Of a stretch of 64,000 bases of DNA, positions 37,337 to 48,758 are shown one piece after another. Under the pieces are notes generated by a model. It worked only from the letters and a program-made list of their open reading frames with translations. It made no database searches and was not told the DNA's origin. The stretch spans positions 62,001 through 126,000 of the forward strand of contig JAJSPD010000015.1 in NCBI GenBank assembly GCA_021307315.1, given 5' to 3'. The position numbers and the translations under genes were made by a program. The stretch's first letter is position 1. Each line of letters begins with the position of its first letter. This DNA comes from Bisporella sp. PMI_857 (lineage: Eukaryota > Ascomycota > Leotiomycetes > Helotiales > Helotiaceae).

Positions 37337-38696
37337 ATGGATTCCAAGTCTCCTACCAAAATGCTCTCCCACGAGCCTGATATGTTGACCGATGCTGATC
37401 TTCTCAATATTCCACTGAGTATGTTGTCGAAGAATCTTGACGCTGTAAGTTGCTCCCAGGTTTAAGCAATCGTGTTTGGGAGAATCAGCTCTAGGGTTAA
37501 TGAAACCACAGAGACTATCTCATAAGGCAGCCGTTTTTGTTTATCTGCGTTGGCTCGAGGTACAGCGCGTTTCACAACCTAACTTCACCGACCAATGGGA
37601 TAATACGGTTTTAAAAGTGAGTGTCTATACATTTCATATCCAGAGGGATTGATTAAAGAACTTGTACAAGCTGTTCATCAGCCAGCAACTCACATGTTAG
37701 ACATAAAGACTGATCACCAAACAGTGGTGTCAAGCCTTGCGAAATCGCGGGCTTGATGAGAAGGCACTTGCGGAAGAAGTCACTACATGGAGCAAGGGGA
37801 AATCGATTAGCGGGCCATGGGGAAGACAACTACCCACTCAGGTAGACATTGCAAAGGCGTATATGAACAAAGAGAAGGGGAGATGGAACCCGCCATTCAA
37901 CACGCAAAATCATAAATTCAAAGACCCTACTTTTGACGGTCTTCCACCTGGGGATTACACATGCAATAGATGCGGAGAGAGAGGTAAGTTTAGTCGCCTC
38001 CAGACCCAATCTCGTTGAGACCATCATGCTGGTCCATCACGTTGTAGTAAACTGATCACAGAAAAGGACACTTTCTTCAAGTTTGTCCCACCAATCTAGA
38101 TCCAGCTTTTGATAAGCCGCCAACTGTAGATTACAAGTGCGGAATTTGTAATCAGCGGGGGATACACTTTAAGTCGCTCTGCCCATGGAACACAGATCCT
38201 TACTGCATCAACCAAAAGAGGAAGGCGCAAGCGGCTGCGAGACGAGAAAAAGCTGTCATGGGCACCAATGGAGGTAGGGACGCCAATTGCATGCTGACGG
38301 AACTCGACATTCTTCGCAATATTACTGACATTACCAGTCTCCGCCGACAACAGAGAGTCGGATCCATATACAATGAAGCGATTCAAGAAGTCAACCAACG
38401 ACACCAACTTTGTTGCAGATCGATCCGAACCTCAAGCTGTGAAGAACCCGGACGAAATTGATGTCAATAAGGAGCAATATGCTCCGGATAAGGCACAGGC
38501 ATATGCGAAATGGGCTCGAAGACTTGCTGACAAGTATGGAGATTCCATGACGGCAAAGGTCAACCAAGTCAAGGGTCGGAAGACTGCGCTGGAGATGTGG
38601 AAGGAGATTGATGAGAATACCTACTGGAGAGATATGGCGTATGTTGAGTGCCGTGAAGCATACAATATTTGGCTTACTGATCCCTGGCAGACGTGA
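37337..38696 (+). CDS. Double zinc-knuckle (CCHC) protein of unknown function
   Basis: Five exons, 37337-37444, 37527-37616, 37725-37983, 38067-38273 and 38338-38696, give 340 aa. The fourth-exon acceptor (38066) was chosen because it completes the knuckle CNRCGERGHFLQVC at residues 146-159. A second knuckle, CGICNQRGIHFKSLC, follows at 177-191. Upstream is a helical N-terminal region and a PPGDYTC lead-in; the C-terminal half is charged and lysine-rich. CCHC knuckles bind single-stranded nucleic acid, as in RNA-processing factors. Nothing in the sequence suggests a retroelement (no protease, reverse transcriptase or integrase). I do not recognise an orthologue with a defined role. Confidence 0.78.
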
Positions 38697-39068
38697 TCCT
38701 GAAGAGGGTAGCCATTATGTAGCAACCGAAGACAACAGTGGTCGATTGACACCATATTGGGAGGAGTCTATGGATTATACTGACGGATGAGGAAGCTCAT
38801 AGTGGTGGATAGTATGGTTGGGTGAGTGGCTCCAGATATTGTTGACTGGGTGTGGTGCAAGGGAATGGGTTTCGGACTACACTTGTAAATGAAAATGGGA
38901 TGGAATCGCCTTAGCTGGGAAGTCAACAACGGATTGCATGCTTATTTGTGCGTAAAGAACGAAGGAACATAAAATAGAACTATCATGCCTCACCCACATC
39001 CAATCATACAACAAAATTTCGTATTATTTGCACGCCTAACGCCTGCAATGCTTTCTATCGTTTCATCA
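38697..39068. other. Convergent intergenic region
   Basis: Short gap between the 3' ends of the zinc-knuckle gene and the AP-2 sigma gene; only untranslated sequence expected. Confidence 0.5.
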
Positions 39069-39729
39069 TTATTCCAGTTTATCCAGATGCTCTAGCCGCG
39101 TAAGAACAACCTGTTTACTCGTCTCCTCAATCTCACCAGCAAGGAAAACCTCATCCAAGATTGCGTACACCTACACCATATTCCGACCATTAGCGGATTA
39201 TTCTCTTCCACATCATTTTGCACAAGCCATGCTCGCTGGCGGACCAACCTTATAGAAATTAAACACCAAGTCCAGCTCACACACGTTTCCAAAGAAACTA
39301 TCCAGCACCTCGACAAAGAAGTGAATAGCCTCTAGATACGCCAACTCATTATCATTCGCGTCGACGCAGGCGCAGAAGAACAGGCCTGCGTATCGCCGAT
39401 AGACAATCTTGTTGTTACGGAACTCGACGAAATTTGATTGGTACTTCTGATCGCGGGGAGCAACAAGGCGGTGGACCTAGGGACCGTATCAGCATCAGAC
39501 ACATCGCTTACAGCGGGTAATGAGGAGAACGGTAACGAGTGGGTAACGAAGGCAACCGGAGCGCATACCTCGCCTTTTAGCTTGATCTTCTCTTCATCAT
39601 TATATGGCGCATACCATTTCGCGAGCCGCGTCTTGCCTCTGGAGGGAGCGTTAGCATATGAGGCGAAGTTAGGCGCAATGAAAAATATTCCTACTGCCGG
39701 TTCTGGATGAGAATGAAGGAGAGTACCAT
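39069..39729 (-). CDS. APS2: AP-2 adaptor complex subunit sigma
   Basis: Four exons on the minus strand, 39729-39695, 39638-39569, 39476-39249 and 39170-39069, encode 144 aa, the usual length for this subunit. The protein is recognised throughout: it starts [12 protein letters not shown], then [26 protein letters not shown], the [15 protein letters not shown] helix and the C-terminal [16 protein letters not shown]-2 sigma is the small core subunit of the plasma-membrane clathrin adaptor that recognises dileucine endocytic signals. Introns are 56, 92 and 78 nt. The third has a GTTGGT donor. This is a conserved housekeeping gene and the most secure call on this side of the window. Confidence 0.96.
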
Positions 39730-41076
39730 CTTGCGAATCGTCGCCCATCAGTGCCGGCTTGCTGTTGCATCCAGGAGATGTCGTTGATTTTGAGCCTCGC
39801 TTTCTACGGTGGCCGAATCAGCATCCCCCACACGTTCAACCTTCTATCCCCAAAGCTTCCAGACTGCTTATTTACGTTGCGAATAATAAGTTTCCATATG
39901 AACTTTCTGAGATGAAGCTTGAGCCTTTGACGCGTCCCAAGAGCTTCAGTTTAGAGATTGATTCCTGCGTCGATGTCTCGATATGCGCCTCTAACTTAGC
40001 GCTGGCCCCATATAATTCCATCAGCCCTTAAGCCTTTAGAGTGATATTTCTGCGGCGTTCTGACGAACTATCCGGGCAGATGACAATCGTATACGATTTT
40101 CTCAGGGCGTGATAATATGGAGAGGCTTTTGAGCTGGTTCTCCGTTGTTATCCTGATCATTATATGCATACCCAAATAGCCACCTCTCAATGTTCCAGAG
40201 CGGAAAGTATTATGTATACTACTCAGGAGTTATGATAGGATTGTTCGCTAAATTAGAGATACGGAGTTTGTTTGAGGCAGGGTCCTGGCGATGGGCTGAC
40301 CTGATGAGAAGTTTATATCAGCATAATAATTATTAATGCACGGCATGGAGCAAATAATAGTGCGGGAGGCATACGGCGTACTTAAGGAAAAGAGAGAGAT
40401 TTTTTAAAAGATATTGTAAGAGCAGAGTAGTAGATATACTCTGAACTTTAAGATGCGATTTAGAGAGAGCTCCAATGAGAAAGTAAAAAAACAAGGCACC
40501 AGTCAAAAGTGCCTGATCTTTAATAACAAGAGATTCACTGCCAAATATGTTGGGCTGTTATTACACCTCCAGCCTTGTCAGGGTAATGGAGCTTCAATTC
40601 ACTTCAGTACTTTAGCAAGCAACAGCAATTGCTTCATTAGCCCAACTACCTCACAACTTTAGGTCCTCACCATAGCCTCACGGCGTCAACGGCCAAAATG
40701 GTGTTTCACAAATCTCATTACCGGAGGATGGACTATAAGGGAACACCCAAACTCAACCATCGGATTGAAAAGGTACACACGCATTTCACAGTTACTTTAC
40801 CGGATCGCCTTCTGACAAGTTCTCCAGAACCGGTGCCTTCACGAAGTGATTTTAGCACTTAGCAATATCTTCGCCATTAAGACTAGAGGCAAAAAGATCA
40901 CGATACAAGAGGAAATTGGTAATATTGTCATGTCGTCATCCAAGAGTGAAAAGAAGATTTTAGCCTTACCAGCCAGCTAAATCCGCCAACAGCGATGCAA
41001 AATGTTGCACCTCAGCCAGATATATCCCAAAATTACTACAAAAACCTCGTCCACCATTAAAAAATCACCAATCCCC
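39730..41076. other. Intergenic
   Basis: Upstream of AP-2 sigma and downstream of the GMC gene. An open frame at 39759-40031 (plus) lies in the AP-2 sigma promoter and lacks any motif. Nothing else recognised. Confidence 0.5.
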
Positions 41077-42982
41077 TTAGGCTCTCGCTTTGATCAGATC
41101 ACTTGCCTTCTCAGCAACACCATATAGCGTAGCCTGCAGACCAATCCCTGGAATCATAGGGATAATACTTGCATCCACCACACTTAATCCTTCAACCCCA
41201 TAAACCCTCAAGTCCGGCCCGACACATCCTCCCAGTTCCTCCGGCATCATCGCACAAGTCCCACAGGGATGCGCTAGGCTTGGCCAGAGAGTGCCCTTGT
41301 TCACCAACGCATTCAGGATCTCCTCATCTACTTGATATTGTACACCGGGCGAGAGCTCAACGGGGCCAAGAGGCGAGAGAGCAGGAGATGCCCAGAATCG
41401 GCGCGCATGACGGATCATAGCGAGAAGGATGGTCCTGTCGATGGGATTTTGGAGTGTGTTGAATTGGATGACTGGTGGCCCGTGCGGATTACTCGCGTTT
41501 AGCGTGATAGTTCCTCTCGATAGGGGTTTCTGCAACGCTGCTGGTGCTGATCCACTCCCAGAATATGGAAACGCTGACACAATTGAAGTATTTGTCAAAA
41601 AAAGATTCTGTATGATTCGTGCTTGAGCCTTATATCCTTGCAAAAGATAGGGATTGGCGTAGATAGATGGAAGATATGGAAGTGGGCTTGCAATTGTTTC
41701 GGATACGAAGATGGTAATATTCGAGGTAATGGAGGGAGATGTGAGTTGTGAAAGGGAAAGAAAAGCCCCTGTTGCGCCTCTGCTTCCTGCAATGGGACCA
41801 GTCCGGTTGGCGAAGTACTCAGTCCAGACGGTGGAATTGTAGGTTGCGTTTGTTGCGATGGAATTAGGGTTTGGAAAGGAAGGGTTCGTGATGTTGAAAA
41901 TCATTAAGGCGGTAGGGTGGTCTTGAAGGTTGGCTCCTACCGCCGGCATATATTTTTTGATTTTGACACCCGCAGCTCCGAGAACTGCTTTTGGGCCGAC
42001 TCCGCTGATTTGTAGTAGGTGAGGGGTGTGTACAGCCCCGGCAGCCAGAATAATTTCCTTACGAGCAAATACATTTGATGTATGGTTAGTGGATCTAGAA
42101 ACTATCCTGACACCTTTTGCATGAAGTTTGTGAATCAGAATCTCGTTCACAGTATGGCCAGTCAGCAAATGTAAGTTTGCGCGATTTTGATAGACGGGGT
42201 CATAATATGCCTTGCGAGATGTGACCCGTGTTCCATCAAGCGGATTAATAGTTGATGGTACCCAGTACAGTCCAGGTCCACTCCCGTCATTAACATCTCT
42301 CGGAAATGGAATAGATCCCTCTTGCCGCCACGCACCCGAGAATGACGCCGCATCCGGATACTGGAAATTCGGGATTGTGGTATTCAATGGCCCTCTACCA
42401 AAGACTGATAGATCCCATGTCATATTCCACTGTCTCGCCACTTCTGGCGAGGGAGGAATGAAGCTTGAGCTTTTGCGAAAGTACGGTAAGAGACCATCCC
42501 ATCCCCATCCTGGATTGCCGAGTTCCTCCCAGGCATCGTAATCTGCTTTGCTCCCACGGCTGTATGCCATTCCGTTAACAACAGTCCCGCCCCCAACTAC
42601 AGCAGGGACGGCAACAGCATAAGTAGCGTTGTTCAATTTTGGATTAGGGGCGGATGTAACGCGCATCATAACGCTCTCATCCACAGTATACGCATAGTAA
42701 GGAATGATAGCTTGCGGCTTATCATCCAGATAGCCGCGCTCAATAACAAGAACGGTTTCTATAGCACACCATATCAGTAGTACTATTTTGTTGCAGGGAG
42801 GGAATCCGAAACCGACTGTGCTTGTCCTCGCTCAGGCGGCTTGCAACCACCATGCCCGTAAGTCCGCCACCTACCACAATATAGTCATAGGTCTTTTGCC
42901 TCGACCCATCGTGAGTATACGACTGTGAGCAAGCGGTCAAGATGAATTGAATAGCTATGATCGCAAAAATCATGGTCTGCAT
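41077..42982 (-). CDS. Secreted GMC-family FAD oxidoreductase with altered active site
   Basis: Two exons, 42982-42817 and 42758-41077, encode 615 aa. The 58-nt intron (GTCGGT donor) joins LSEDKH to KTVLVIERG. Residues 1-20 form a signal peptide (MIFAIIAIQFILTACSQS). The FAD-binding dinucleotide motif is YDYIVVGGGLTG, followed by the GMC signature GGGTVVNGMAYSRGS and the second signature GAVHTPHLLQISGVGP. Several NxT/S sequons fit secretion. The first catalytic His is present (AHPCGTCAM, H552). The position of the second His/Asn, normally in a PxxHxQAT-type motif, reads IPGIGLQAT, giving Gly at 595. The family oxidises alcohols or sugars, but this change makes ordinary oxidase chemistry doubtful. 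It is not closely linked to the NRPS locus. Confidence 0.88.
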
Positions 42983-43612
42983 TCTGGTCAGTCGTTACCA
43001 CAGGATGGAGATAGACAGCTCTCGAGGATATCATTGCTTAATACACTCCAAAACAGTAGTCATCAAATTTAAAAGTTTTACCGGAATCTAAGGATAATAT
43101 ATACATATTCGTTACTCAATGGCGGTCATCCTGCTGCATGTTCAGTCATCGACCTGCTTCCGGCCCGCCTTGGCATCGGCAACCCTCACCCCACTTGTGT
43201 AATATTTGCATATGTATTGCTTATATTATCTGCTGGTTGTTTATGTTCGGGTTAGTCCTTGTGTAGGTGATCACGAGTTCAAATAATATAGTGCTCGCTG
43301 TGGCAGAGGGATGATGGCATTTCTTAACCTTGAGTTGGCTCGAAGTATGGTATATTGGTTCACACCTATGTTGAGCTAGGGTGTATATTTCTTTCAATGC
43401 AGCGGTGCCCTTATTTCCAAGCGTCGGAGCACTGTGCTTGACGTTTATTTTTGTATAGAGTTATTCTGCCCATCATTCCTATCTAGTATGCCCTCAAGTT
43501 CTGGGCGTTTCTCCTTCAATGACTATAATAACGTTCTTCAGCAAGTGATTCATTTATAAGGCATACTACTGTGCCCCAAACTTGGAAGGCTCAAGAAATT
43601 TTTAAGCCTATT
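42983..43612. other. Intergenic
   Basis: Promoter side of the GMC gene. No other feature recognised. Confidence 0.45.
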
Positions 43613-44570
43613 TCATGGCCAAGAAGAACTTACTTTAACAGCAGCTCTCATATCAATCCATCCTCTACTTGTTGTACGCACCTCGCTCAACTTGGTCAAC
43701 GCTAATTTCGACCGTTTACCACGCATCAGTAGAAGGTCGAGCATTTGCTCAATTGCTGCAACATTTTCAGATTGGTCGAGATGTTTCTGACTAGCCACGG
43801 ATCCAACTGGATCTATACGCGGCTGGAAAATATCCCAAGGATTATCAGACTCCCAACTTGACAGAGTCAGTGATGCCACATCTGAAATATATAAATAGAG
43901 TTGTGCGTAGCAAGGCTTGTAAGCACAAGTTCGACAGTTGCAATACAACGCAAGTCTCACCAAAAAGTGCAGAGCTAATTAAAATACTTACTTTTGTTCT
44001 ATAATCTCATACTTCACAGATATTACATTTTTAATATCTGTTACGATTGAACGACTAATGGCATAGAGAGACTCGGCTGATGTACGGGAGCCTATAGCAG
44101 GATAATCGTGCGTGCCTGGATTCGCAAAATAGGCGGAGGATCGCGCGTATATCTGAATTATGACGTTCGTGATATGCAAGAGATGTCCGGGGAGAGTAGC
44201 TGCAACGAATTTCTCCATTGCCATCTCACTGGGTGCGCGGCCGCTGCCTATATAGCATCAGGATGGGCTACGCCAAGATCCACAGGATGCTTACCCCAAT
44301 CCGCGTTGCCTAGGACAAATGTGTTCTTGCCATAGTAGACCCTGCTTACTTCTTCATATATTTTCCAGTTTAGTCCAAATAGACCGCGGAAGTTTTGAGG
44401 TGAAACGGGAGAATCGTTATCCCAATTCCGGCCCCGTTCCCGACGACTAATATATACTGGCTTGTCACAGATAACAAAGTATTCATATATCATGTATCTG
44501 ACCTCAATGGGTAGGTTAATGAATTTTTTGAACTCCCGGGTGGGACCATAATCAAGCGCTGCAGGTGCCT
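43613..44570 (-). pseudogene. 2EXR-like domain protein, probably broken
   Basis: Minus-strand text at about 44530-44250 reads INLPIEVRYMIYEYFVICDK and later WKIYEEVSRVYYGKNTFVLG. This is the pattern of the widespread fungal 2EXR/F-box-like proteins (LP.E.R..IYEY ... IY.E....Y..NTF). A TAG stop follows at 44248. The next frame (44224-43988, starting MAMEKFVAATLPGH) continues in another phase with no GT..AG intron to join them. A further open frame at 43963-43613 might be a last exon, but splicing could not be made consistent. Either a short intron was missed or the gene carries a frameshift. Function of this family is not established. Confidence 0.45.
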
Positions 44571-44732
44571 AAGAAGTGCGAACTCAACGTCTATGCATAC
44601 ATATGACAACGGAGGGAGGAGATAACCCAGCAGACTCGAGCAACTCAAGCAACTAGCCAGAAAATGGGCACTTACCGAGATATTAAGGGTAGCTGATGAA
44701 GCTGTACACCACTCGAGGTCTATATAACACAT

Positions 44733-45457
44733 CGTTGGAATAAGGGAGGACTGCTGTTATCGCAGTCCCCGGATCTGCTCTGAGGGTCCAGAAGGGCGGG
44801 AAAGTATAGCAGACAAGGATTCTTGTAGAAGGCAATATCATAAATTGTTACTTGATTGCGAATGCCATAACAAAGATGCTCAGCAGTAGCCTTGATTGAT
44901 GTCATTTCATGGCAGAGTAACTGTAGTACCATCATGATCGAGGTAGATGGTAAGTACAGTACACCGTGCTTAATATCTGAAGCTTCTGGCAGGTGCAGCC
45001 TTATTGATATTTCCTCTCAAGCCTCGTCTTGTCTCATTGGTCTTTGCATTCACTGTCTTGTTGTTCTTTCTTAGCTGTTTGAATCCAGAGAGTTCTGGGG
45101 GATGGGGGGGGGGGGGGGGAGAGTGAGAGACAGAGAGAGAGATGCGATGTTACGGTGAGCGACAAGACCCTGAAGTGCATCAATCAGTGGGAGTTCACGC
45201 ACGAAACAAAAGCTTAATTTATCCCTTAACCTTAGCACCTTGTAGCCTTAAAATCAGACAGCAAACCCCAAGAGAGAGGGGCATACACCACCACCACCAC
45301 GACGAACATGGACCCACCCACATGCTGAACCACGGGCACGGACAACAGGCACGGTCTGGCTGGAAAAGTGCTGTAATAATTTCATCATCTCCACCCGAAA
45401 ATCAATTACATACCTCACCTTCCACCAAAAACCATAAAAAAAAGAAGAACATACCTC
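44733..45457. other. Intergenic, with poly-G tract
   Basis: Promoter region of the Ran-binding protein gene. It contains a 16-base G run at 45104-45119 followed by a GA-rich stretch (about 45120-45141). No gene recognised. Confidence 0.5.
45104..45119 (+). repeat. Poly-G run (16 G)
   Basis: Sixteen consecutive G residues followed by a purine (GA) tract, upstream of the Ran-binding protein gene. It may form unusual DNA structure or simply be a mutable homopolymer. Confidence 0.85.
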
Positions 45458-47348
45458 ATGGCCCCTGCTTCTCCTCCTCTTGCTGACGCCGCTCCCTCCT
45501 TGCCCAAGACAGCCGACCACTCGAGCACGAATCCCAGCCCTAACGTCAAGAAGACCAATCACGATCCAACAGCTGGGACAATGGGTGGTGGTGGTTGTGA
45601 CGATGATCGTGATGCCCATGGCTACAAAGACGATGCTGCCACCATCGCAGCAGGTGAAGAGCTAAAGCAAACACGCATTTCCGATAAAGAACACAACCCT
45701 GCCGAGGCAGAGAAATCTACACGAGACGAACCGGTGATCGAGGACAGGGAAATGCAGGAGCCAGCAACAGCGGCCACCCCGGAGCCCACAACATTGGATG
45801 CGACCGATGAAGTGATGCGTGAGCGGATAACTTCGCCCAAAAAGAAACGCGGCCGCGATGTCGACGACGACACAAAGGACGTTGAGAGTCCACAGAAGGA
45901 CGGCTCAATCGCGGAGGGCTCTTTGAATGGAGGGCGCACAACAAGATCAGGACCAGAGAAAAAAAGGCCACGAGACACATCAGAGGAGTTTGCAAAAGAC
46001 GGGTAAGTTGACACGGACTCTGTTGTGCACAATTACATCCCCCTTTCCATGGCCCTGAGAGCTATTTTTGTTAACAATTAATGGATTACAGGGCCAAGTC
46101 TGGCGATAAAGACGCATCAGACATATCTCCATCAACTTCATCCGACAATGATTCGAAAAAATCACGCACGTCTTCCCCAAAACCAACCTTTGGTAGTGGT
46201 CTCACTGGTGGCAAACCCCAAACATCGTCCGCTGCTTTCGCAGGCTCTGGTTTTGCTTCTCTTGCGTCTTCTAGTACATCCCCATTTGGAGCGATCGGCG
46301 CCTCCAAGCCCAGCGTTTTTGGTGGAAACACCTCAGGGTTTGGAGCTTTGGCAAGCGGACAACCTTCAAGTATACCCACATCAACTATAAGCGGAAACAC
46401 AAATGTAGTAGGTGTTCCATGAAGCTGCGTGTTGTACATTTGAGTTCATGCGCAACAAATTATGACTTCAATGAAATGACTAACATGGGCCATTACAGGA
46501 CAAACCAGCTTCTGGATTTAGCTTCGGCACCGCTACTTCTGGATTCGGTGCGTTGAAAAGCGGAAGTGTTTTTGGCTCTGCGCTCGGAAATGGTTTTGCG
46601 GGTGCTGCTGGCCCAAAGCTTTCTAGTTTTGCGGCCCCTGGGAAAGATACCGTATCCAGCGCAAAGCCTGCGAAACCCTTTGGTGCCCCAGATAGTGATG
46701 CGGAAGAAAGTGAGGAAGATGATAGCGACGGAGGCCTCGAATCAGGGGATGAAGAAGCTGGAAAGATTACGGCAGAGGAGAAAAAGAAGCTCAAGCCGGT
46801 CAAGAGTACGTTTTGAAACTTGTGCTGCTTAGAATACCTACTAATCTGTAAACCATAGTTGAGGATGGCGAGGCTGGCGAAGCTACCTTGCTTCAAGTGC
46901 GCGCAAGGCTCTATGCACTCGAGTCAAAGGAGGCTGGTTGGAAGGAGCGAGGTGTAGGAACTCTGAAAGTAAATGTTCCGAGATCATGTGCGACCTTCGA
47001 TGATATTGGTGTTCCTATCCCCGGATCCTTCGATATATCAGGACTTGAAGACGAGACAGATGAAAACTCCCCTCGTAACCCTCGTCTTATCATGCGACAG
47101 GAAAACACACATCGCGTCATACTGAACACGAGTATAATCAGAGCCATGGAGTTCAAGGACAAGCCTTCCCCGAAAGGAGCACAGGTTCTGTTCACAGCAT
47201 TTGAAGGAGATGGGAAACCAGTCCAAATGTTGCTAAAGGTAAGCCGCCTGAAATTTTTGAATTAATACGCACTGATAGTCATTAGATGAATGAGAACAAC
47301 GCCAAGCTCTTTAAATCTGAACTCGACTCTATCAAGCATGAATTATGA
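45458..47348 (+). CDS. Ran-binding protein with FG motifs (Yrb2/RanBP3-like)
   Basis: Five exons, 45458-46002, 46092-46407, 46499-46805, 46859-47238 and 47286-47348, encode 536 aa. The N-terminal third is acidic and lysine-rich with likely nuclear localisation motifs (SPKKKRGR, PEKKRPR). Residues ~200-350 contain scattered FG motifs (TFGSG, PFGAI, VFGGN, SGFGAL, SFGTATSGFG), as in nucleoporins. An acidic linker follows (DAEESEEDDSD). From about residue 390 the RanBD1 domain starts (LLQVRARLYALE) and runs through NPRLIMRQENTHRVILNT to the end. This layout matches yeast Yrb2 and mammalian RanBP3, which assist Crm1-dependent nuclear export by binding Ran-GTP. Nup2 is an alternative, but it is usually larger. 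Housekeeping role. Confidence 0.88.
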
Positions 47349-48758
47349 GTCGGTTTGCTAGAATAAGGGACTTCGAACGTCGCCTAACTAGGCACCACTT
47401 CTCTTTTGTTATAGAAAAATACACCCACACTTCAATTTTGCTTTGGGAGAAGGGGTACATTCGGGCAACAATCGGTGTCTTTTGAAGGAGTTCAGGCATA
47501 CCATATAAGCATAGCGAGGTTAGGAAAGAGCATCATCTCTTTTCTTGGTTTTTATGAATTTTGCGACGGGCAGGGACTGCATACTCTTGCACGGGCTGAG
47601 AGTCTGCGTAGAGGTATACTATATTATATATCTGAGGAAAATTATGAACTGTTCATGATGCCAGGATTAGTGATATTATCTGCAACTATGTTTAAACGTG
47701 ATGTTCTTTGATAAATAGCCTACATCAAGATGATCCGCCCCTTCATATGGACAAACGATCTTCTACATCGTTGTCCACTATTGTGGCATTGTAATCAGAT
47801 GATGCAGCACTCATCCTAGGCTAGCACTTGTCGCCTCTATGATTCGGGACCGAATGCAGGATATCTGAAAGCATAATTCATGAGACTTTTACGTGCCTAT
47901 GTCGGCAATGATACTTTCTTAAAAGTAGAACTGGTCTTCAGAGTGGTCAGACCTAGGAATAGAGTGAATCGCGACCATGTCGAGATCACTTCAGAAGAAG
48001 TCATCGCAGAAGAGCAATATTGTGCGTTATCTACTACTACTACTACTACCACTGGTAGAACTAGAACAGCTTGCCTCAAAATACGTCGCATTACCAACAA
48101 ATTGTTCGTGCACGGCGTCCATCGCGTGTGGCTTTCAGTAACGCGTAACACGTAGTCATCATACAAAATCTGCCATGCTGGTTGACAGGTGTCGTTCTCT
48201 ACTTACAATGCAAGGTTCTAGGGACTAGAAAGATATTTAACCGTCCTTCTTGACCCCAAATTTCTCGAAGGACTTCAGGAACTGCTCACTAGGAAAGAGC
48301 TCGCGCTCGAACAGAGAGACTGCATGGCATTCTACGGCTAGGTTGGAAGACGCTCTTTTCTTCACATGTGGGCGGAGCGCGCACCACCACTTAAGGTTAA
48401 CTAATAGGCCTGCATAAAGTAAAAACAGTAAGATGCTGTACCTATGAGCCCTTAGGCGAGAGAGGGGCTATATTCTCATTTTACGGCATGGTGCCAAAGT
48501 GTTTAAATGTACGCCCCAACCGGACATGTGAAGGGATCTATGTGGTCGGGTAATCACGTGGTTACGCGGCAAAAGCTAAGCCGTTTGCATCAAGGCTTAG
48601 CAGAGCCTTGCTACACCAGCGCATCGGCCCACCAAAACCCGTCAGCGCATCTCCTGCTGGCGCGAAAGTTATGCCCTGACACTTCGTTCCAGGGCATGAG
48701 ATGCCTTTGAAGAGGCCGACAGGAACCCAACAAGAGCAACCCAATCCTAAAGGCGACG
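47349..48758. other. Intergenic with short (ACT)n repeat
   Basis: About 1.4 kb without a recognised gene. A trinucleotide ACT repeat lies at about 48031-48052. The last few hundred bases are the promoter of the helicase gene. Confidence 0.5.

Noticed and set aside
39438..39710. A 90-aa plus-strand protein opposite AP-2 sigma
   Set aside because: It is antisense to secure AP-2 sigma exons and has no motif of its own.
39332..39748. An independent 138-aa minus-strand protein
   Set aside because: It reads through introns of the AP-2 sigma gene; only the [12 protein letters not shown] part is real coding sequence in this frame.
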